NCBI GenBank assembly: GCA_013360215.1
Contig: JABWCP010000008.1
Coordinates: 1-64,000, forward strand
Source of the DNA: a bacterium
GTDB taxonomy: Bacteria; CLD3; SB21
Reading direction: 5' to 3'
DNA: 64,000 bases
Below the pieces are notes generated by a model. It was given only the letters and a program-made list of their open reading frames with translations, did not search any database and was not told the origin of the DNA. Position numbers and translations under genes: made by a program. This document shows, piece by piece, positions 46,613 through 55,568 of the stretch; position 1 is the first letter of the stretch; every line of letters starts with the position of its first letter.

Positions 46613-47101
46613 ATGAAAGTAATAAATATTCATACGAGAGAAATCGGACAACCCAAGGCCGATATCGCCAAACTGTTAAACACTTTGGCGACGGAAAATG
46701 ATATGATGTTGGCAACAGATAAATGGTCGCCGATGAAATTGGACAAAGGATTACAGGTTGGTTCAAAAGGCGGACACGGACCCATCAAATATGTTGTAAC
46801 GGAGTATCAGCCTGAAAAATCAATCACTTTTCAGTTTAACTTGATCGGTTTTAATGGTTACCACAGATTTGACATCAACGAGGTAGAGCCCAACAAAACT
46901 GAGCTTACACATATTATTGATATGACAACAACAGGTTCAGCGACTTTAAAATGGGTGTTAGCAATTCGTTGGCTGCACGATGCTTACATTGAAGACGCTT
47001 TTGATAAAATCGAAAACCAGTTCACAAAAGACAAAAAAAGTAGCGAATGGAATTGGTGGGTTAAAATTTTAAGAAAAACAATGAAGTCTAAAAAGAAATA
47101 A
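46613..47101 (+). CDS. SRPBCC (START/Bet v1-like) family protein
   Basis: 162 residues, soluble. The middle VVTEYQPEKSITFQFNL, the strand FDINEVEPNKTELTHIIDM and a long C-terminal helix (WLHDAYIEDAFDKIENQFTK) fit the helix-grip fold of polyketide-cyclase/START-like proteins. The ligand is unknown. AGGAAAA precedes the ATG. The 236 bp before it contain no gene that I can support. Confidence 0.75.
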   Translation: MKVINIHTREIGQPKADIAKLLNTLATENDMMLATDKWSPMKLDKGLQVGSKGGHGPIKYVVTEYQPEKSITFQFNLIGFNGYHRFDINEVEPNKTELTHIIDMTTTGSATLKWVLAIRWLHDAYIEDAFDKIENQFTKDKKSSEWNWWVKILRKTMKSKKK

Positions 47102-47243
47102 AAACGAACACTGATCACCCGTTAAATAAAATAACAGGCTTAATGCTAAATACAACGATCGTTTTTCGATTGAGTATTTGTACTGAAAATCCCGCACCAA
47201 TGCCAAACTGAGAATCCTTAACCTTAACTATCAAACCACCACC

Positions 47244-47642
47244 ATGCCCATCGAATATAGTTTTGACAAAAGACCCTCCGCCGACCAGATCATAGCGCTC
47301 TATGATAGATCGGGTTTGCCGAGACCGACCCAGGACAAAGAACGCATACAAAAGATGTATGACCATTCCGATCTGATCGTAACCGCCTGGGACGGCGACC
47401 TGCTGGTCGGAGTTTCCCGCTCGATCACGGATTGGGTTTGGAGTTGTTACCTCGCCGACCTGGCGATCCATCCCGATTACCAAAAAAACGGCATCGGTAA
47501 GGAACTGGTTCGCCTCACCAAAGAAAAAGTGGGCGAAGAAGTCATGATACTATTGCTTTCGGTTGCCACCGCGATGACCTACTATCCCAAAATCGGAATG
47601 ACCAAAGAAGACCGGGCCTTTACCATTCTCCGGACTAAATAA
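47244..47642 (+). CDS. GNAT-family N-acetyltransferase
   Basis: 132 residues. LADLAIHPDYQKNGIGKELV (about 70-89) is motif A, with the acetyl-CoA loop QKNGIG; the C-terminal YYPKIGMTKEDRAFTI is the usual motif B region. The N-terminal half (MYDHSDLIVTAWDGDLLVGV) supplies strands 1-3. Substrate not predictable; single gene. Confidence 0.85.
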   Translation: MPIEYSFDKRPSADQIIALYDRSGLPRPTQDKERIQKMYDHSDLIVTAWDGDLLVGVSRSITDWVWSCYLADLAIHPDYQKNGIGKELVRLTKEKVGEEVMILLLSVATAMTYYPKIGMTKEDRAFTILRTK

Positions 47643-47760
47643 ATACTTTCATCCGACCGGAAAAATCACCAAACTTCGTCGGATCGCTTTTATACAGACG
47701 TTCGCACCATCGCGTAACGTCCGATTATTTGATTACTGTCATTTAATAAAACGATACAAC

Positions 47761-48198
47761 ATGCTTACTCGCATTTCGATAAAAGACATTGAACCCGAAG
47801 CGTATAAGGCCATGATGGCTTTAGAAAACTATACCAAAACGATCGGTGTTTCACCACTTCTGACAGAACTCATAAAGATACGCGCTTCGCAGATCAATGG
47901 GTGCGCTTACTGCATAGACATGCACACGGAGTATGCTATTAAGTTAGGCGAAAGCGAAAGACGGCTCTTCGTATTACCGGCCTGGAAAGAATCGCATCTG
48001 TTTTCTGACGAAGAGCGACTGGTTTTACAATTGACAGAAGAAGTCACCTTGATCCATGCGCATGGCGTGCAGGATGATACCTATAATGCCGTCGTAAAAC
48101 ATTTTGGCGAAAAAACAACCGCTCAAATCATAATGCTGATCGTTTTGATTAATTCATGGAATCGCATCGCCGTGACGACAAAACTGATCTACAAATAA
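47761..48198 (+). CDS. AhpD-like / carboxymuconolactone decarboxylase-family protein
   Basis: 145 residues. The helix INGCAYCIDMHTEYA (about 43-57) carries the CxxC-x3-H motif of the AhpD core (C-A-Y-C-I-D-M-H), the redox centre of peroxidase-type members of this family. An all-helical fold with an EERLVLQLTEEVTL segment agrees. It is likely a peroxide-reducing or related thiol enzyme in the cytoplasm; the donor system is not evident nearby. Confidence 0.88.
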   Translation: MLTRISIKDIEPEAYKAMMALENYTKTIGVSPLLTELIKIRASQINGCAYCIDMHTEYAIKLGESERRLFVLPAWKESHLFSDEERLVLQLTEEVTLIHAHGVQDDTYNAVVKHFGEKTTAQIIMLIVLINSWNRIAVTTKLIYK

Positions 48199-48259
48199 TA
48201 TCTGTCGCCGATGAAGCATTACGATCAAGCATAATCTACATAACATATACAGAGGATGT

Positions 48260-48814
48260 ATGGATTTCAATCTGACCTCGGAATTACAAGACTATTTAGA
48301 TAAAAACGAAAAACTGCTTTGGACAGGACAGCCCCGAAAGGGAATTGTTTTTAGTGCGGCGGACATTTTTATGATACCGTTTAGCCTTTTGTGGTGCGGG
48401 TTTGCGATATTTTGGTTTACCACAGCCATTACTTCCGGTGCACCGATTTTCTTTAGCTTGTTTGGGGTTCCATTTGTTGTCATAGGGCTGATGATGGTAT
48501 TCGGGCGATTTATCATAGACGCCAAACTAAGGGAATCGACGATTTACGGTTTGACCGATGAACGCATCATTATCAAGTCCGGCCTATTTAAGAAGACTAT
48601 AAAATCCATACATATCAAAACCCTCGCTGATTTCGAATACGACGAAAAAAATGACGGTAGCGGCACGATCACGATAGGCCCGAAAAATCCGATGATGGTA
48701 TGGGGAAACGGAATGAGCTGGTGGCCAGGAACAAATCCGACACCGTCACTTCATCTGATACAAAACGTCCGGCAAGTGTATAATATGATCATCGAAATTA
48801 AAAAAAAGCGATGA
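48260..48814 (+). CDS. Membrane PH-domain protein (bPH type)
   Basis: 184 residues. After a short N-terminus with LLWTGQPRKGIVFSAAD come two TM helices (about 38-60 and 64-83), then a bacterial PH-like domain with YGLTDERIIIKSGLFKKTIKSI (a classic bPH strand pair) and IHIKTLADFEYDE. Comparable proteins are common and mostly of unknown role. GAGGATG precedes the start. Confidence 0.8.
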   Translation: MDFNLTSELQDYLDKNEKLLWTGQPRKGIVFSAADIFMIPFSLLWCGFAIFWFTTAITSGAPIFFSLFGVPFVVIGLMMVFGRFIIDAKLRESTIYGLTDERIIIKSGLFKKTIKSIHIKTLADFEYDEKNDGSGTITIGPKNPMMVWGNGMSWWPGTNPTPSLHLIQNVRQVYNMIIEIKKKR

Positions 48815-48880
48815 ATGGGATACTATAGTGCACTGTTAGCACTTACCATACACGGAATTAAAAAAACTTAAGCAAAGTGA

Positions 48881-49387
48881 TTGATGAAAAACCCGTTTGA
48901 AATAGAAAAAACATACATCACCGAATATTCCCCAAGCCGTATCACGGCCATCGTGCAAGAAACCTTAGAGAAAAAGAACCGTATCGTTTTCTTTTCATCA
49001 AAAACTTTTACCGGCGCGATCAAAGAAAACCATTTCCGTTTCAAAGAAAATGTATGGGCCACCAATAACGGAATGATCTATCCGACCATCCAAGGTACGA
49101 TACTGGGTGATAACCCCACAAAGATACATATCCATATTACACCGCGATACGGGTGGATATTATCGTTCACACTGTGCGCTTTAGTTTTTTTATGTACTGC
49201 TTTTTTTACGGATCGCATGTCCGTTGACGGTATCGAAAGCGCATCAACGCTGTATGAACGATCGGCTTTTGCAATTTTTGGCGCAGGTATTCCAATGCTC
49301 ATGTGTTATGTTACCTGCCTAAGATCCATCAAACATACTGAACGATGGATTATAAAAAAACTCTATCTCAAAGAAATCACTTCATAA
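48881..49387 (+). CDS. Hypothetical protein with two TM helices
   Basis: 168 residues. The first 80 residues are soluble with beta-like strands (NRIVFFSSKTFTGAIKENHF), then two TM helices (about 89-106 and 130-148) and a basic C-terminal tail. It could be a relative of the preceding membrane PH-domain gene in layout, but I see no shared motif. Function unknown. Confidence 0.65.
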   Translation: MMKNPFEIEKTYITEYSPSRITAIVQETLEKKNRIVFFSSKTFTGAIKENHFRFKENVWATNNGMIYPTIQGTILGDNPTKIHIHITPRYGWILSFTLCALVFLCTAFFTDRMSVDGIESASTLYERSAFAIFGAGIPMLMCYVTCLRSIKHTERWIIKKLYLKEITS

Positions 49388-49494
49388 AATGAAGCATTAC
49401 CCGCCGCAACGTGTATAGACAATTAACCGAAGTACGGCGGCATATACATACCGGCTTTTTATTTTACTTTTTTTTCTTACATTGAGCGGGATGC

Positions 49495-49953
49495 GTGCCC
49501 GATAATCTTATGATCGAATTACCTATACTCAAACTTATGCCGGCTATAGCCAAATATTTTATCCGATGCGCTTTGGTATTTCTCCTGCTTTCGATCCTGA
49601 TACAGGCGTTGACCCAAGTGGGACCGCATTGGGGTTGGACGACCATTCACAATCTTCAGCCCGTATTTTTTCATTTTTTCTTATTCGGCTGGGTCATGCA
49701 GATGATCATCGGCGTATCGCTGTGGATGTTTCCGTGGCAAGATAAGGCGCAGTTCATACTCCGCGACCGGATCGGTTGGTTTGCGCTTTTGACGATCAAT
49801 AGCGGCCTCGTACTGCGCGGGGTGTGTGAACCGTTTCTCGATCCGTCCTCCGGCGATGCGTTGCGATTCGCGCTTACGGCTTCCGTGATACTGATGTGGC
49901 TGGGATGCGTCGTATATGCCGCGCATATCTGGCAAAGAGTGCGGAGCAAATGA
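49495..49953 (+). CDS. Four-TM membrane protein resembling part of heme-copper oxidase subunit I
   Basis: 152 residues and four predicted TM helices. The second helix region NLQPVFFHFFLFGWVMQMII followed by GVSLWMFP resembles the heme-ligand helix of cbb3/NOR-type oxidase subunits (H...FGW....I.G....P). The chain is far too short for a complete oxidase subunit and no copper-site histidines are visible. It forms a pair with the next gene and sits upstream of ferrochelatase, so a heme-related function is a reasonable guess. Confidence 0.65.
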   Translation: MPDNLMIELPILKLMPAIAKYFIRCALVFLLLSILIQALTQVGPHWGWTTIHNLQPVFFHFFLFGWVMQMIIGVSLWMFPWQDKAQFILRDRIGWFALLTINSGLVLRGVCEPFLDPSSGDALRFALTASVILMWLGCVVYAAHIWQRVRSK

Positions 49954-49954
49954 C

Positions 49955-50380
49955 ATGGATCGCCTCAGTATATGGTGGATTCGCGGCGCGTTGATTTATT
50001 TTGTAGTCGGCGTTACGCTCGGCGCACTTTTACTTTTGCACAAAACCTGGTCATGGGATATGCTCTGGTGGCGTTTGCTGCCGCTGCACATCTACACCAT
50101 GTTGCTCGGTTTTATGATTCCTTTTATCATCGGCGTAGCACACTGGATACTGCCGCGCAACGACGGCCCCCATGATCGCGGCAATCCCAAACTCATTATC
50201 ACCGCCTGGGTGCTATGGCACACCGGCCTCATCGCCGGACTCGTTTCCGAAATCTCCGGATCGGCACGGTCCGCGATCACATTGAGCGTGGCTTTGTGCA
50301 ATAGCGTTGCCGTTATGATCATGTTCACCCAGCTATGGCGACGTCTTCGATTATTCAAACAAATCTATAACGGCAAATGA
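49955..50380 (+). CDS. Second four-TM oxidase-subunit-I-like membrane protein
   Basis: 142 residues from the ATG at 49955, one base after the previous stop and with CGGAG upstream; the longer frame from 49916 would overlap the neighbour. Four TM helices. LLPLHIYTMLLGFMIPFIIG followed by VAHWILPR again matches the H...G....I.G....LP pattern, as does the upstream gene. The two small proteins look like diverged copies that could form a heterodimer around heme. Confidence 0.68.
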   Translation: MDRLSIWWIRGALIYFVVGVTLGALLLLHKTWSWDMLWWRLLPLHIYTMLLGFMIPFIIGVAHWILPRNDGPHDRGNPKLIITAWVLWHTGLIAGLVSEISGSARSAITLSVALCNSVAVMIMFTQLWRRLRLFKQIYNGK

Positions 50381-50470
50381 TCCCCCAGTGCATCAAAATA
50401 TTAAATATGTTTTGATATGAATGCGAGGCGGAAAAAATCTGCTTTTTCCAAAACCTTGTGAGATCTTGAC

Positions 50471-51472
50471 GTGGCACAAAAAACGGCCATTATATTACTA
50501 CAGCTTGGCGGACCGGATAACTTAGATGCAGTCGAACCGTTTTTGTATAATTTATTTTGTGATCCGGACATCATTGATCTGCCAGGCGCTTTCCTTTTTC
50601 GTAAAGGTCTCGCACGTTTGATTTCGACCCGCCGTTCACTGCCCGTCCGGGAACTCTACAAAAATATCGGAGGCCGTTCACCGATCTTGCCGCAAACCGA
50701 AGAGCAGGCACAGGCGTTGCAAGTACGATTGGATACATCCGGTCACCGATGTACCGTATTTATCGCGATGCGCTATTGGCACCCCATGACCGATGCGGTA
50801 GCCCGATCCATAGCCGAGGGTGGTTACGATCGTATTCTTTTGCTCCCGCTGTATCCGCATTATTGCAAGGCTACGACCGGCTCCGGTATCAATGAATGGA
50901 AACGCTGCGTTAAAAAATATCAGATTGATCGCATTCCTGCCAAAATCATCGAAAGTTATTTTGATCATCCGGATTATATTCGCGCAATCACGGATAATAT
51001 CCAAAAAGCACTAGCCAAACTACCGAGCGAAGAGCGTGCGCAGATACATCTGGTATTTAGTGCACACGGCACACCGATGAAACTTGTTCGCGATGGCGAT
51101 CCGTATTCGTTGCATATTCGTCGCACATACGAAGCAGTTTTATCCGCCGGTAATTTTAGGTTACCCCATCATCTGTGTTTCCAAAGCAAAGTCGGCCCGC
51201 AAAAGTGGCTTGAGCCTTCGCTGGTGCAGACCATCGCTCAACTCGCGTCACAAAAGGCATCAGGCATACTGGTGGTTCCTATCGCTTTCGTGACGGAGCA
51301 CATCGAAACGCTTTCTGAAATCAATATCGAAGCGCGTCATGAAGCGGAACAAGCAGGCGTTCGGTATTTTGATATGATGCCTGCACTCCGCGATCATCCG
51401 TCTTTTACCGCGTGTCTCTACGACCTCACTCTAAAGGCATTGCACGGTGCTTGGCCCGTATCGCAATCATAG
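50471..51472 (+). CDS. hemH: Ferrochelatase
   Basis: 333 residues from a GTG start. Inserts Fe2+ into protoporphyrin IX in the last step of heme synthesis. Seen in the sequence: LQLGGPDNLDAVEPFLYNLF at the start, DPDIIDLP, YKNIGGRSPI, LLPLYPHYC, the metal-binding region LVFSAHGTPMKLV (His about 198), CFQSKVGPQKWLEPS and PIAFVTEHIETLSEINIE. All expected family blocks are present and the length is normal. It is 90 bp downstream of the two small oxidase-like membrane proteins. Confidence 0.95.
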   Translation: MAQKTAIILLQLGGPDNLDAVEPFLYNLFCDPDIIDLPGAFLFRKGLARLISTRRSLPVRELYKNIGGRSPILPQTEEQAQALQVRLDTSGHRCTVFIAMRYWHPMTDAVARSIAEGGYDRILLLPLYPHYCKATTGSGINEWKRCVKKYQIDRIPAKIIESYFDHPDYIRAITDNIQKALAKLPSEERAQIHLVFSAHGTPMKLVRDGDPYSLHIRRTYEAVLSAGNFRLPHHLCFQSKVGPQKWLEPSLVQTIAQLASQKASGILVVPIAFVTEHIETLSEINIEARHEAEQAGVRYFDMMPALRDHPSFTACLYDLTLKALHGAWPVSQS

Positions 51473-51602
51473 GCGGCTGGATCATATAGTAATGTTCCTA
51501 AGTAAATATTGAAGAATAACTCCTTCGGGGCGATATACCTTTAGCAAAGAAACTTTTTTAAAAAATACCGTATAAATTAGAAATCATAACCGATACTTCG
51601 CC

Positions 51603-52511
51603 ATGCGTTACGTTGATCGTTTTCCCGATCCGCACTCCCGCCGATTTGATAAAGCCGAATGGCGTGATGAACATGGTGTGGCCAACGTGATCATTCATTG
51701 CCAATCTTCAGGAATTGCTTTTCCCAAGCATTGGGGTCCCCTCTCGCTCAAAACCACATTATCCGGTCATGAATACTATGTCACACGGCACAGCACGCAC
51801 CGCGTTACGCCGGAACGGATTTTGATACTCAATGAAGATACGACTTACGCCAGTTATATTCGCGACGGTGAAACCGTCGAATCGTTTACAATCAATTTCA
51901 GTGCGGATTTTATACGCACCGCTTTGCGCGATAGCATGTCCGATAGTATGCAAAAATTAGATGATCCTTTTTCGGGCGAAGCGCCTTCCGTGCAATTTCC
52001 GGAGTACACGCTGCCGTATCATCATCATATCCGGACCCGTCTGAACCGTATTCGACGATGCCTTACCATGCCCGCGGATTTGAACGGACGCGTGGACGAA
52101 GAGTTGTCGTTTTTATATGAAGCGATGCGCACGCTTTCCGCGTCAGAAAATAAAAAAACGCGCGGCCTGCCTTTCCAAAAAGTCTCGACACGCGAAGAAC
52201 TGTACCGGCGGCTTCAGCATGTCCGGGATTATATGGAGGCCTGTTATGCGGAATCTATAAATCTGCACGATCTCAGTCGCGTGGCGTGCCTTTCCGTGCA
52301 TCATTTGATTCGCCTTTTCAAATCACATTTTTTATGTACGCCGCACCAATATCTCATACGATGCCGATTGCTCGAGGCCAAACGACTCACCGAAACCACT
52401 TCCCTTCGTATTGAAGACATTGCACGCCGTGTCGGCTTTGAAGACCGAAGTTCATTTTCACGATTGTTTCGTCAGCATTTCGGCAAAAAACCCTCCGACC
52501 GCACGCAATAA
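51603..52511 (+). CDS. AraC-family transcriptional regulator
   Basis: 302 residues. The C-terminal 100 residues form two helix-turn-helix units: NLHDLSRVACLSVHHLIRLF and IEDIARRVGFEDRSSFSRLF, ending QHFGKKPSD. The N-terminal 180 residues look like a cupin-type sensing domain (HRVTPERILILNEDTTY) with no recognisable ligand. The DUF1579-like gene starts 85 bp downstream, a possible target. Confidence 0.9.
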   Translation: MRYVDRFPDPHSRRFDKAEWRDEHGVANVIIHCQSSGIAFPKHWGPLSLKTTLSGHEYYVTRHSTHRVTPERILILNEDTTYASYIRDGETVESFTINFSADFIRTALRDSMSDSMQKLDDPFSGEAPSVQFPEYTLPYHHHIRTRLNRIRRCLTMPADLNGRVDEELSFLYEAMRTLSASENKKTRGLPFQKVSTREELYRRLQHVRDYMEACYAESINLHDLSRVACLSVHHLIRLFKSHFLCTPHQYLIRCRLLEAKRLTETTSLRIEDIARRVGFEDRSSFSRLFRQHFGKKPSDRTQ

Positions 52512-52596
52512 AAAAAAGCAATTTTCACCACCTTGTTTTAACAAACCTCTGCGCATATTATAGGGATGATATTATTCCAAAACGAAAGGCACACGT

Positions 52597-53091
52597 ATGT
52601 TGATGCGATCTTTCATTATCGCGCTTTTTTTTATATGGACTCAATCCTTTGCACAAATGCCGATGGATTCGACAGCGTTTGATTTTTGGGTAGGTGAATG
52701 GACGGCGACTTGGTCCAACGCCGACGGCAGCACCGGTAAAGGTCAAAATCGCATCGTCAAAATTTTAGACGGCAAAGTGATTCAGGAACATTTTGAAGAC
52801 GAAAGCGGATTCAAAGGAACGAGCCTTTCCGTATATACACCTGTTCAAAAAAAATGGCGTCAAGCATGGGCCGATAACCAAGGCGGTTATTTTGATTTTG
52901 AAGGCGATATGTCGGACGGAAAAAAGATTTTTAAAACCAAAATACGCGAAGCCAACGGCAAACAATATATGTCACGTATGCTGTTTTACGATATCAAGAC
53001 GGATGCGTTTACGTGGGATTGGGAAAAAACAGAGGACGGCGGCAAAACATGGGCCTTGCAATGGCGCATACAATATGTGCGCAAAAAATAA
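52597..53091 (+). CDS. Secreted DUF1579-like protein
   Basis: 164 residues with a signal peptide (about 1-17, FFIWTQSFAQ). The mature part is FDFWVGEWTATWSNADGSTG, KILDGKVIQEHFEDESGFKG, YTPVQKKWRQAWADNQGGYF and WEKTEDGGKTWALQWRIQY, a clean DUF1579-type lipocalin-like pattern. Probably periplasmic; ligand unknown. It is convergent with the acr3 gene, whose stop lies 20 bp away. Confidence 0.85.
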   Translation: MLMRSFIIALFFIWTQSFAQMPMDSTAFDFWVGEWTATWSNADGSTGKGQNRIVKILDGKVIQEHFEDESGFKGTSLSVYTPVQKKWRQAWADNQGGYFDFEGDMSDGKKIFKTKIREANGKQYMSRMLFYDIKTDAFTWDWEKTEDGGKTWALQWRIQYVRKK

Positions 53092-53110
53092 TGGAAAGAC
53101 GGATTGAAAT

Positions 53111-54166
53111 TCAGTTCGCCCCCGTCGGCGCATCATAATATTTACTTTTGATCCACAACGCAACGCGAACGAGGCTTACCAAAACGGGCACCTCGACCAA
53201 TGGACCGATCACGGCAGCAAACGCTGCACCGGATGAGATACCGAAAACCGCTATGGCAACGGCGATCGCCAGTTCAAAATTATTGCTCGCCGCGGTAAAC
53301 GAGAGCGTAGCCGACTCGGCATAGTCCGCACCGCTGCGACGGCTGAGATAAAAAGAAATCAAAAACATCACGACAAAATAGATCACCAGAGGAACGGCGA
53401 TGCGCAAAACATCGAACGGAATCGTTACGATATACTCACCTTTGAGCGAAAACATAACCACGATCGTAAACAGCAACGCAATCAATGTCAGCGGCGATAT
53501 TTTGGGAATAAATTTTTCATGATACCAAACCCGACCTTTAGCTTTTAATAAAATCATCCGCGTAAGCATCCCGGCTAAAAAAGGAATTCCAAGATAGATA
53601 AATACGCTTTCGGCGATCTGCATGATCGTGATATCCACCGCAAACGCTTGTAATCCGAGCATGGAGGGAAACAACGTCAAAAAGAGATACGCATACACCG
53701 GGAAAAACAAAACTTGGAAAATGGAATTAAAAGCAACCAGACCCGCCGCGTACTCCGTATCACCATGCGCAAGTTCATTCCACACGATAACCATAGCGAT
53801 ACAGCGTGCAAGTCCGATCATGATCAGGCCGGCCATATATTCCGGATAATCGCGGAGAAATACGACCGCCAGCAAAAACATAAACACGGGGCCGATCAAC
53901 CAGTTTTGAACGAGCGACAGAAACAAAACTTTTTTATTCCGAAAAACATCCGCGAGTTCTTCGTATTTGACTTTGGCCAGCGGCGGATACATCATCAGAA
54001 TCAACCCTACGGCGATAGGAATATTGGTCGTGCCGGATTGGAACCGGTTCCAGAATCCAACGATGGGCGGAAACAAATAGCCTGAAAAAACGCCGATCAA
54101 CATGGCGATAAAAATCCACAACGTCAGATACCGGTCTATAAATGAAAGTTTACTGATCTTTTCCAT
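53111..54166 (-). CDS. acr3: ACR3-family arsenite efflux permease
   Basis: 351 residues from ATG 54166 ([17 protein letters not shown], the usual family start); a GTG-ATG further upstream would add 8 residues. About ten TM helices. [12 protein letters not shown] contains the conserved Cys of ACR3 carriers, and [22 protein letters not shown] near the C-terminus is also typical. It exports arsenite formed by the arsenate reductase encoded immediately upstream. Third gene of the ars operon. Confidence 0.93.
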   Translation of the reverse strand: MEKISKLSFIDRYLTLWIFIAMLIGVFSGYLFPPIVGFWNRFQSGTTNIPIAVGLILMMYPPLAKVKYEELADVFRNKKVLFLSLVQNWLIGPVFMFLLAVVFLRDYPEYMAGLIMIGLARCIAMVIVWNELAHGDTEYAAGLVAFNSIFQVLFFPVYAYLFLTLFPSMLGLQAFAVDITIMQIAESVFIYLGIPFLAGMLTRMILLKAKGRVWYHEKFIPKISPLTLIALLFTIVVMFSLKGEYIVTIPFDVLRIAVPLVIYFVVMFLISFYLSRRSGADYAESATLSFTAASNNFELAIAVAIAVFGISSGAAFAAVIGPLVEVPVLVSLVRVALWIKSKYYDAPTGAN

Positions 54167-54190
54167 AGTGAATCTTGCGTGTGGCATCAC

Positions 54191-54613
54191 TTATCGAAGT
54201 GACTTTTGATAAAATGCAAAAAAGTCTTTTTTAATTTCATCACGGATGCGGCGAAATTCCTTCATCACATGTTCTTCTGCCCCAGAAGCCTCCGCTGGAT
54301 CATCAAACCCAATGTGCAATCGGTGGCTCACGGTTCCCGTAAAAACAGGGCACTGTTCTTGGGCATTACCGCATACGGTGATGACATAGTCAAACGGCTT
54401 ATCCAAAAAAAGATCGGTGCTTTTGGGATAGTTACCGCTGAGATCAATTCCAATCTCGCCCATTACCTTGACCGCCTTCGGATGCACTTGAGATGAAGGC
54501 CGTGTACCTGCGGAATACACCTCAAGCGAAGCATCAAATGATTTAAGAAACCCTTCGGCCATTTGACTGCGGCAGGAATTCCCGGTACAAAGGATTAAGA
54601 CACGTTTTTTCAT
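54191..54613 (-). CDS. arsC: Arsenate reductase (low-MW phosphatase, thioredoxin-coupled type)
   Basis: 141 residues from ATG 54613, which has AGG 8 nt upstream (an in-frame GTG at 54619 is less likely). The P-loop ILCTGNSCRSQMAEGF is the CX5R active site. NYPKSTDLFLDKPFDYVITVCGNAQEQCPVF carries the later redox cysteines, typical of the Bacillus/Staphylococcus-type enzyme. Reduces arsenate to arsenite in the cytoplasm. Stops 1 nt before the longest acr3 frame. Confidence 0.94.
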   Translation of the reverse strand: MKKRVLILCTGNSCRSQMAEGFLKSFDASLEVYSAGTRPSSQVHPKAVKVMGEIGIDLSGNYPKSTDLFLDKPFDYVITVCGNAQEQCPVFTGTVSHRLHIGFDDPAEASGAEEHVMKEFRRIRDEIKKDFFAFYQKSLR

Positions 54614-54630
54614 AAACACTACCTATTAAT

Positions 54631-54655
54631 ATTAATTCGTTATATTACGAAATAT
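54631..54655. promoter_or_regulatory. Inverted repeat similar to the ArsR operator, between arsR and arsC
   Basis: ATTAATTCGT, TATATT, ACGAAAT resembles the operator upstream of arsR (shared ATTAATTCGTT core) but is less perfectly symmetrical. Its position between arsR and arsC suggests a second, internal control point. Confidence 0.5.
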
Positions 54656-54999
54656 TATAAACACGCTATCATTTTGGGTGCTTGTATTTTTTTTACATCC
54701 GACTGTACCTGCGCCGTATCATTGAGCGCTGTATGAAGCAATATACGTAGCGCGGTTATTTCCGGATACAGAGGTTTCGTATTCAAACTATAATACACCC
54801 AACGGCCTTTTTTCTCTTCTTTTATATAGGCATTTTTTTTCAAAATTTTCAAATGCTGCGAAACGGTGGACGGCGCCAATTTTAAGACGTCCCGTATTTC
54901 ACATACACACAACGTACGTTGCTCCAGCATTTTGAGAATGCGGAGCCTGTTAGGATCGGAAAGCGCTTTGAATACTTCGGCGTAATTTTGAATGGTCAT
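54655..54999 (-). CDS. arsR: ArsR-family metalloregulatory repressor
   Basis: 114 residues with a winged helix-turn-helix: LSDPNRLRILKMLEQRTLCVCEI, then LAPSTVSQHLKILKKNAYIKEE and the wing GRWVYYSL. The CVC pair in TLCVCEI is the As(III)/Sb(III) sensor of classical ArsR proteins. First gene of the ars operon; the operator directly before its start codon predicts autoregulation. Confidence 0.94.
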   Translation of the reverse strand: MTIQNYAEVFKALSDPNRLRILKMLEQRTLCVCEIRDVLKLAPSTVSQHLKILKKNAYIKEEKKGRWVYYSLNTKPLYPEITALRILLHTALNDTAQVQSDVKKIQAPKMIACL

Positions 55000-55002
55000 A
55001 TT

Positions 55003-55022
55003 AATTCGTTTATTAACGAATT
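55003..55022. promoter_or_regulatory. ArsR operator
   Basis: AATTCGTT-TATT-AACGAATT is a perfect 8-bp inverted repeat ending 3 bp before the arsR start codon. It lies between arsR and the divergent gene at 55.1 kb, so it may control both. Confidence 0.7.
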
Positions 55023-55122
55023 ATAATAATCCAACCTCTTCAAAAAATCAATTCGTTTTTTGTGATACCGATTATTAGAAGTAGTGCTTGACAATACGAT
55101 ACGAACTGTTCTAATTTACGTC

Positions 55123-55473
55123 ATGCAACGGATTTTTAAAGCTTCATTGTTTTTCACTGTTTTCGTTTTATTAAGCATTGCTTCGCATACTTATTCGGCC
55201 AGCCAACAAAACGAAAACCGTTCCCCGCATAAAACAGCACAAGAGCCGGCCTGGTCATCATTAGATCAGCGTGACGGTTTATTTTTTCTTTCATCGTCCC
55301 GCGAAGAAACTGCATCCCAATTAAAAGAAACACGCCATAAAGCGTGGATTCTGCCTGCACTACCTGTTTCATTTATTACGTACCGCAAATACCTCGATTT
55401 TTTTCAACTTTCACTGGCCCACAATTTTCTCCTCGGGCATACGACAGGTCTTCGCGCCCCGCCGATCTGCTGA
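55123..55473 (+). CDS. Small exported protein of unknown function
   Basis: 116 residues from ATG 55123 (the longer frame from 55084 lacks a signal-like start). A signal peptide (about 1-26, FFTVFVLLSIASHTYSA) is followed by a mature part of about 90 residues without known motifs, ending LRAPPIC. The RAPP ending recalls small exported proteins (DUF2946-like) found beside metal-transport genes, but this is a weak resemblance. Divergent from arsR and sharing its control region. Confidence 0.6.
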   Translation: MQRIFKASLFFTVFVLLSIASHTYSASQQNENRSPHKTAQEPAWSSLDQRDGLFFLSSSREETASQLKETRHKAWILPALPVSFITYRKYLDFFQLSLAHNFLLGHTTGLRAPPIC

Positions 55474-55500
55474 CATCTCCCCCTCTATAAATCATTTATC

Positions 55501-55568
55501 GGCCACCCGGTGTGGCTGAGCCGGCACAGCTTCATGCCATCCGTGGTGGTGTTTCTCACGGAGGTACT
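55501..55568 (+). promoter_or_regulatory. Structured leader with three consecutive hairpins
   Basis: Three short inverted repeats stand in a row: GGCCAC/GTGGCT (55501-55517), GGCA/TGCC (55523-55538) and CCGTG/CACGG (55541-55561). The last overlaps the Shine-Dalgarno CGGAGG of the next small ORF, so it could sequester it. I do not recognise it as a known riboswitch class. Confidence 0.45.

Noticed and set aside
46513-46701. 62-residue plus-strand ORF before the SRPBCC gene
   Set aside because: Overlaps the SRPBCC gene in another frame and has no recognisable features.
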